NCBI GenBank assembly: GCA_937901365.1
Contig: CALCEF010000341.1
Span: 1-10,726, forward strand
Length of the DNA: 10,726 nt
Source: an uncultured euryarchaeote
GTDB taxonomy: Archaea > Thermoplasmatota > Poseidoniia > Poseidoniales > Thalassarchaeaceae
Direction of reading: 5' to 3'
The notes under the pieces were generated by a model. The model was not told the DNA's origin, made no database searches, and saw nothing but the letters and a program-made list of their open reading frames with translations. The translations under genes and the position numbers were made by a program. Shown here in pieces: positions 6,723 to 10,726 of this stretch. Numbering within the stretch: position 1 is the first letter of the stretch; each line of letters opens with the position of its first letter.

Positions 6723-7709
6723 TCACTCGTTTTCAATCCGAACCCCAGGTGCACCGAGTTGTGAGACCATTGTTCGCCCCCCAACCAATTCGATTGCCTC
6801 TGCTGTTCTACGAGGCTCCGTAGTCAGGGCAATCATGCATCCACCACCACCAGCACCAGTGAGTTTTGCACCGAGGCTTGAGGGGAGAGCGGCATCGACC
6901 ATGCGATCTAAATCCTCATCGGATACACCTAGATTTTGCAACAAACGATGACATTCGTTCATTGCGATTCCAACGGCCTGTAGATTGCCTAGAGACAATG
7001 CGGTGGTCCCGGCCCGGGTCACGTTTCCAATTCGCTCAATGTCGGCCATCCGCTCGGGCTCTTTTGAGAGCAATGCTGCAACCTTGGCCACCATCTGTGA
7101 AGTAGGTCCTGGCCGTCCAGAAAATCCGATGACCAAACTTGCTTCGGAAAGTGATTCGGGCAAATCCACCTTGTGAACCTCCCACGTCCTTCGTTGGCCA
7201 TCAATTCGCAAATCGCGAGTGTATTGCCAATGGGCTAGGGACTCTTTTTTGTCGGAAACCAATACAGCACCACCCAGAGTCGCAGTACTGGTATCGATTG
7301 GACTCGCTCGACCACCCTGTGCCTCGGCTTCAGCAAGATGAGCTGTGGTGGCAATGCCGGAAAGGGGCAACTCATCCGCTGGAGTGCCACGAAGATGCAG
7401 AAGCCCGGCAGCGACCCCTGAACAAATTGCCGCGCTTGAACCCAGACCGGCAGCCCCGAACAACTCACTCTCGATGTTGACTGAGAGAGGGCGTCCTCCA
7501 TCACCGGTCCACATCCGCTTGAGCATTGCATCCAGATGGGGGTGACGCTGTTTTTCGAAAGCCATCCCATCAATGAGCCAACCCGAATCGGATTCTTCCA
7601 ATGAAACTCGGATTCGTGCATCGATGGCAACCGCGACTGCCGGTTGTCCGTAAACGACGGCGTGCTCCCCAAAGAGAATGCACTTCCCGGGCGCACTGGA
7701 GAGGACCAT
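6723..7709 (-). CDS. mvk: Mevalonate kinase
   Basis: A 328-residue GHMP kinase, phosphorylating (R)-mevalonate with ATP to 5-phosphomevalonate in the mevalonate pathway that supplies isoprenoids for archaeal ether lipids and quinones. All signature motifs are present: APGKCILFGEHAVVYG (6-21), the phosphate-binding loop GLGSSAA (88-94), SPIDTSTATLGG with the catalytic-type aspartate D139, and the C-terminal glycine loop KLTGAGGGGC (282-291). The 'GEHAVVYG' form is typical of mevalonate kinase rather than homoserine or galactokinase. The expected 'PSGID' reads ASPID here, a minor variation. An ATG 78 bases upstream is in frame, but its 26 added residues are basic and outside the family, so I chose 7709. 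No ribosome binding site precedes it, and a weak TATA-like CGATATGA lies about 26 bases before it. Confidence 0.93.
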   Translation of the reverse strand: MVLSSAPGKCILFGEHAVVYGQPAVAVAIDARIRVSLEESDSGWLIDGMAFEKQRHPHLDAMLKRMWTGDGGRPLSVNIESELFGAAGLGSSAAICSGVAAGLLHLRGTPADELPLSGIATTAHLAEAEAQGGRASPIDTSTATLGGAVLVSDKKESLAHWQYTRDLRIDGQRRTWEVHKVDLPESLSEASLVIGFSGRPGPTSQMVAKVAALLSKEPERMADIERIGNVTRAGTTALSLGNLQAVGIAMNECHRLLQNLGVSDEDLDRMVDAALPSSLGAKLTGAGGGGCMIALTTEPRRTAEAIELVGGRTMVSQLGAPGVRIENE

Positions 7710-7781
7710 GACCGTGCGTAGTAGTGGGACCTCATATCGGTATCTCTCGTGTGCGCGTGCGAGAACAAGTTCAAGGGCGGG

Positions 7782-7793
7782 GCGCATTTGCGC
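7782..7793. repeat. Short GC-rich dyad upstream of fixC
   Basis: GCGCA and TGCGC flank TT, ending 20 bases before the fixC ATG and 10 before its ribosome binding site. It could be an operator near the transcription start, or chance in GC-rich sequence. Confidence 0.35.
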
Positions 7794-7802
7794 ACATTTA
7801 CC

Positions 7803-7808
7803 GAGGTG
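7803..7808 (+). promoter_or_regulatory. Ribosome binding site GAGGTG for fixC
   Basis: GAGGTG five bases before the ATG at 7814. It decides this start over an in-frame ATG at 7724, whose added 30 residues are unlike the family and would run into the opposite gene's leader. Confidence 0.75.
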
Positions 7809-7813
7809 GAACT

Positions 7814-9379
7814 ATGGACGATGAGACGGACTTTGATGTCATCATCATCGGGGCAGGTTTCGCCGGAGCCGCCACCGCCTTCCAATTGCTCAAAGAAGGC
7901 ATTGAAGGGGATCGAATTCTCATTGTCGATCGTGGTGAGCCCATCGGTAGCAAGAATCTCACAGGTGGAATTCTTTGGGGTAGAGAACTTGATGACTTTG
8001 AAGAATATCTTGGCAACTGGGAAATGGATTGCCCTGGTATTGAACGCTGTATCAATCACAAAAAGGTCGGATTCTTGAACAACGAAGATGCCTTGTTTGT
8101 AGAGGGTCGATTTGCTTCATGGGATGGAACAGGTGGTACTGAAGAACCCAGTCAGCGCTCCTCATGGTCAGTACTTCGAGCCAAGGCGGATGCTTGGATG
8201 GCCGAAAAAATGGAAGAGGCTGGAATCTTTGTCATGGGTGGCATGAAGATCGATCAATTGCACATCGACGGTTTGGATCATGACTCATATGACGCTCGCG
8301 ACCTTACCGATCCTGCTGAAGACAGCGGTAAAGGGACGGCACAGAAATGGAAGGTCGACAACCTACCAAAGGAGCTGGTCGAAAAAATCCGCAATGGCAC
8401 CATCAGTGGAATTGTCCAAGATGGTGAAGTCATGACCAGCAAAGTGGTCGTGATTGCTGAAGGTAGCAACTCAGTCCTCACACGCGGCTATCACTTTGAT
8501 TCGATGCTACATGCCCAATCGAAGGACGATATGCTGTTGGGAGTTAAGGAAGTGATTCATCTTGGTAAGGAGAAAATCGATGAACGATTCAACTGCTTTG
8601 CAGGAGATGATGAGCGACCACCCAGTGGAATGGCGATGGAGTTGGCACTTTCCCTCTACAGAGATATGAGTCATGAGGCTTGGGAGAAATATCCGAACAC
8701 CAAAGGATTGTATCCTAGATGTGGTGGGTTCTTCTACACCAACAGAGATACTGTGTCGTGTGGAATTATTGTTCAACTCAAGTCATTGCCTGAAGGATTA
8801 CACACATACGATTTGTATCAAGCATTCAAGGCGCAACCGGCGATTGCCGCACTGATTGAAGGTGGAGAGGCGATTGAGTATGGAGGTCACCTATGTCCCG
8901 AATACGGACTACATCGAATGCCACACCGATTCACCCGCGACGGAGCGGTTGTCGTCGGTGATGCTGCTGGATTGGTCTTTGCCAATGGAATGCAAATTCA
9001 AGGCATGAACAACGCGCTTCACTCAGGTAAATTGGCTGGAAAGGCGATCGCCAAGTGCATTGCCGATGGGGATGTTAGTGCCAAGGCGCTGGATGCAACC
9101 TACACCAAGTCTCTGAAGGCCAGTTACATCTTCCGTGATCTCAAGCGATTTGAGCCCGCGACCAAGTTCCTCAACAACCCTGCCAACTTCACTTGGGTCC
9201 CCGAACTGGTTGGCAAGACTGCCAACCGTGTCTTCCGTGAAATCGGTGAAGAAAAAGTGCCGGCGGAGAAGGTTTTGCTCAAAGTTCGCAAGGAAATGCG
9301 TGCAAAGAACAAAGCAAACAAGAAGGGGATGGGTCTCTTCAGCATGCTGAAGTTGGCGTTGACCGGGAGAAAACTCTGA
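7814..9379 (+). CDS. fixC: FixC-type electron-transfer flavoprotein:quinone oxidoreductase
   Basis: A 521-residue FAD enzyme of the FixC / ETF-QO / geranylgeranyl-reductase superfamily. The N-terminus has the dinucleotide-binding fold (DVIIIGAGFAGAATAF, 8-23; acidic strand-end residue D39), followed by the FixC-type SKNLTGGILWG (46-56). The second FAD motif, VVVGDAAGLV, is at about 380-389, then NGMQIQGMNNALHSGKLAG. Such proteins take electrons from an electron-transfer flavoprotein and deliver them, through FixX, to quinone or ferredoxin at the membrane face. The C-terminal region (FRDLKRFEPATKFL ... LLKVRKEM) matches the FixC end and lacks the iron-sulfur domain fused in mitochondrial ETF-QO; fixX next door supplies it. 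FixC proteins are usually about 430 residues; extra sequence here includes roughly 145-203 (with ARDLTDPAEDSGKG). A geranylgeranyl reductase is less likely because of the fixX partner. Confidence 0.9.
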   Translation: MDDETDFDVIIIGAGFAGAATAFQLLKEGIEGDRILIVDRGEPIGSKNLTGGILWGRELDDFEEYLGNWEMDCPGIERCINHKKVGFLNNEDALFVEGRFASWDGTGGTEEPSQRSSWSVLRAKADAWMAEKMEEAGIFVMGGMKIDQLHIDGLDHDSYDARDLTDPAEDSGKGTAQKWKVDNLPKELVEKIRNGTISGIVQDGEVMTSKVVVIAEGSNSVLTRGYHFDSMLHAQSKDDMLLGVKEVIHLGKEKIDERFNCFAGDDERPPSGMAMELALSLYRDMSHEAWEKYPNTKGLYPRCGGFFYTNRDTVSCGIIVQLKSLPEGLHTYDLYQAFKAQPAIAALIEGGEAIEYGGHLCPEYGLHRMPHRFTRDGAVVVGDAAGLVFANGMQIQGMNNALHSGKLAGKAIAKCIADGDVSAKALDATYTKSLKASYIFRDLKRFEPATKFLNNPANFTWVPELVGKTANRVFREIGEEKVPAEKVLLKVRKEMRAKNKANKKGMGLFSMLKLALTGRKL

Positions 9380-9383
9380 GGTG
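9378..9383 (+). promoter_or_regulatory. Ribosome binding site GAGGTG for fixX
   Basis: GAGGTG overlaps the fixC stop codon (9377-9379) and lies five bases before the ATG at 9389. It favours that ATG over the GTG one codon earlier and implies translational coupling of the two subunits. Confidence 0.7.
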
Positions 9384-9388
9384 TTGTG

Positions 9389-9706
9389 ATGTCTGAATCA
9401 ATCAAATTGGGTCTCTTTACCTACGATGTCAAGAACGGGCTTGGCCTGATTGGTTACAATGTCGATGAGCATGAGCACGCCCACATTATCGTCGAGACCA
9501 GCAAGTGCAACGACTGCTCTCACATGATGTGTGTCTGGGGTTGCCCAGCACAATGCTACAACTTCCGTGACCAGGGCTTGGAGGAAATGAAATTCCAGTA
9601 CGAGGACTGCGTCGAATGTGGTACTTGCTACATCATGTGCGACCAAGGGGCTGTGAGTTGGAACCACCCCCGTGGTGGCTTCGGAATCACTTACAGTCAG
9701 GGTTGA
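9389..9706 (+). CDS. fixX: FixX ferredoxin-like subunit
   Basis: A 105-residue FixX family protein. Cysteines form two groups: C40-x2-C43-x4-C48-x3-C52-Pro and C74-x2-C77-x2-C80-x3-C84, enough for two [4Fe-4S] clusters, although in this family the number actually bound varies. The family's closing signature HPRGGFGITY is at 93-102, and the YNVDEHEHAHIIV start is also typical. An additional cysteine, C56, follows the CPAQ motif, and the last cysteine is followed by Asp instead of Pro. FixX docks on FixC and carries electrons between its FAD and the quinone or other acceptor. It lies 9 bases after fixC and 8 before cysS, so it is part of the same + strand run. No fixA or fixB is nearby. Confidence 0.94.
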   Translation: MSESIKLGLFTYDVKNGLGLIGYNVDEHEHAHIIVETSKCNDCSHMMCVWGCPAQCYNFRDQGLEEMKFQYEDCVECGTCYIMCDQGAVSWNHPRGGFGITYSQG

Positions 9707-9714
9707 GAGTAGCG

Positions 9715-10726
9715 ATGGCGCTGCACGTTTACGATACGAGAACCCGAGAAAAGCGGCCGTTTGAGACCGCAAAGACCGGCGAGGTCGACATGTATGTCTG
9801 TGGAATCACACCCTACTCTCCATCTCATCTAGGACACGCTCGATGTTACATCGCCTTTGATCTCGTACATCGCTGGTTGGAAGCGAGTGGGTGGACGGTC
9901 AATTATGTCCAGAATTTCACCGATATCGATGACAAAATCATTCATGCGGCCAGCGAAGAAGGTGTCGATTTCCTTGAGGTGGCCAATCGCAACATCGCCG
10001 ACTACTACGAAGTCATGGACGAATTGAATGTTCTACGAGCTGACCATTATCCACGCGTCACAGAAGTTGTTCCTGAAATCATCGAGATGGTGCAAATTCT
10101 CATCGATAAGGAACATGCCTATGTCGCTGAAGATGGTGTTTGGTTCAGCATTGCTTCTGCACCCGAAAAGTATGGTCTGCTAACGGGGCAGTCCATCGAT
10201 GCGGTCAAGGCGGGCGCAGGTGGACGCGTTGAGGAATCTGGAAAGCGCGATCACAAGGATTTCGCACTATGGAAAGTGGCCAAACCCGGTGAACCTTCGT
10301 GGCCCTCACCTTGGGGTGACGGGCGACCCGGTTGGCACATCGAATGTAGTGCGATGTCGCTCAAGCACTTCGGCGAGCAGTTCGACATTCACGGCGGTGG
10401 GCATGACCTACGATTCCCACATCATGAGGCTGAGATTTTCCAATCCGAATGTTGTACTGGGAAGACACCGTTGGTCCAATATTGGATGCACAATGGTTTC
10501 GTCAATATCGATGGAGAGAAAATGAGCAAGTCGCTTGGAAACTTCTGGACTGTTCGTGAAGCATTGGAAAAATACGACCCGTTGGTTCTACGACAGGCAT
10601 TGTTGAATGCACACTATCGCTCTCCCATCGATCTCACTGAACAATTGATTGAGGATGCAAAAGGACATCATGCGAAATTGGTCGAAGCCTATGGACACGC
10701 TTTGGTCGTGAGTGAACAAGCCAAGA
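9715..10726 (+). CDS. cysS: Cysteinyl-tRNA synthetase, N-terminal part (runs off the window)
   Basis: The first 337 codons, with no stop before the window ends; the full enzyme is usually 450-500 residues. It charges tRNA-Cys with cysteine. Seen in order: [15 protein letters not shown] (29-43) with zinc ligand C29 and the HIGH-type motif HLGH (38-41); [13 protein letters not shown] with zinc ligand C211; [14 protein letters not shown] with zinc ligands H236 and E240; and KMSKSLGNF from 269. The following [16 protein letters not shown] is the usual junction to the anticodon-side domain. The motif CGITPY differs from the commoner CGPTVY and resembles the related mycothiol ligase MshC, but the body of the protein fits the synthetase. 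No strong ribosome binding site is seen before the ATG; FixX ends 8 bases earlier. Confidence 0.95.
   Translation, partial: MALHVYDTRTREKRPFETAKTGEVDMYVCGITPYSPSHLGHARCYIAFDLVHRWLEASGWTVNYVQNFTDIDDKIIHAASEEGVDFLEVANRNIADYYEVMDELNVLRADHYPRVTEVVPEIIEMVQILIDKEHAYVAEDGVWFSIASAPEKYGLLTGQSIDAVKAGAGGRVEESGKRDHKDFALWKVAKPGEPSWPSPWGDGRPGWHIECSAMSLKHFGEQFDIHGGGHDLRFPHHEAEIFQSECCTGKTPLVQYWMHNGFVNIDGEKMSKSLGNFWTVREALEKYDPLVLRQALLNAHYRSPIDLTEQLIEDAKGHHAKLVEAYGHALVVSEQAK

Larger units (their letters stand above)
7710..7813. promoter_or_regulatory. Divergent intergenic region between mevalonate kinase and fixC
   Basis: A 104-base gap between two divergent start codons, so it must hold both promoters unless one lies inside a gene. 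On the - strand CGATATGA (7739-7732) sits about 26 bases before the kinase ATG, suggesting a weak TATA box and leaderless message. For fixC I see no convincing TATA element at the right distance. The GC-rich middle holds alternating GTGCGCGTGCG and a short dyad. Confidence 0.4.

Noticed and set aside
6723..6725. Operon of mevalonate kinase with tbp
   Set aside because: The 78-base gap contains a T-rich stretch and a well placed TATA box, so tbp more likely has its own promoter; read-through cannot be excluded.
7710..7787. Longer N-terminus for mevalonate kinase
   Set aside because: The added 26 residues are not part of the family, which begins just before APGK, and the region serves as the divergent promoter.
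7235..8059. A 274-codon open frame on the - strand
   Set aside because: It overlaps mevalonate kinase in another frame and fixC antisense; both of those have full family motifs and this one has none.
9715..9900. Mycothiol ligase MshC rather than cysteinyl-tRNA synthetase
   Set aside because: CGITPY and HLGHA recall MshC, but the zinc ligands, the [15 protein letters not shown] segment, and the sequence after KMSKS fit the synthetase.

Overview
The window looks like chromosomal DNA from a marine euryarchaeon, most probably Candidatus Poseidoniales (Marine Group II) or a close relative in Thermoplasmatota. The archaeal signs seen directly are a TATA-binding protein with two imperfect repeats, a mevalonate kinase, a SepF-like division protein, and a candidate TATA element about 26 bp upstream of a start codon that has no ribosome binding site. 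The placement in Marine Group II is an inference from overall style: a large PKD-repeat surface protein with a C-terminal membrane anchor and Pro/Ala-rich tail, FixC/FixX, and tightly packed genes. I see no mobile element, CRISPR array, tRNA or rRNA.

Layout. At 1-1122, on the + strand, are the 3' end of a hexapeptide-repeat acyltransferase and a flavin-reductase-like protein 4 bases behind it. The second gene meets the SepF gene of the opposite strand tail to tail, and the stop codons interlock within the four bases CTAA. At 6644-1119, on the - strand, a compact cluster reads TBP, small membrane protein, second small membrane protein (a diverged paralogue of the first), 1204-residue PKD surface protein, SepF. 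Gaps are 9, 4, 26 and 9 bases, so it could be one transcript starting at the TATA element before TBP. Mevalonate kinase, also on the - strand, lies upstream of TBP and is separated by 78 bases. At 7710-7813 is a short divergent intergenic region. At 7814-10726, on the + strand, run fixC, fixX and a truncated cysS, again tightly spaced.

How the genes may work together. FixC and FixX form an electron-transfer flavoprotein:quinone oxidoreductase pair; the ETF subunits FixA/FixB are not in this window. Mevalonate kinase supplies archaeal isoprenoid lipid synthesis. The TBP-to-SepF cluster joins core transcription, envelope proteins and FtsZ-ring anchoring, which suggests an envelope or cell-division locus. 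That link is inferred from gene order only.

The observations most worth a second look are: an exact 27-nt duplication inside tbp at the same place in both halves of the protein; an extra acidic/Gly/Pro-rich stretch in the second TBP repeat; a perfect 9-bp inverted repeat folding over the start codon of the PKD protein; and the twin membrane proteins between TBP and the surface protein. I did not find anything I can defend as a wholly new system.
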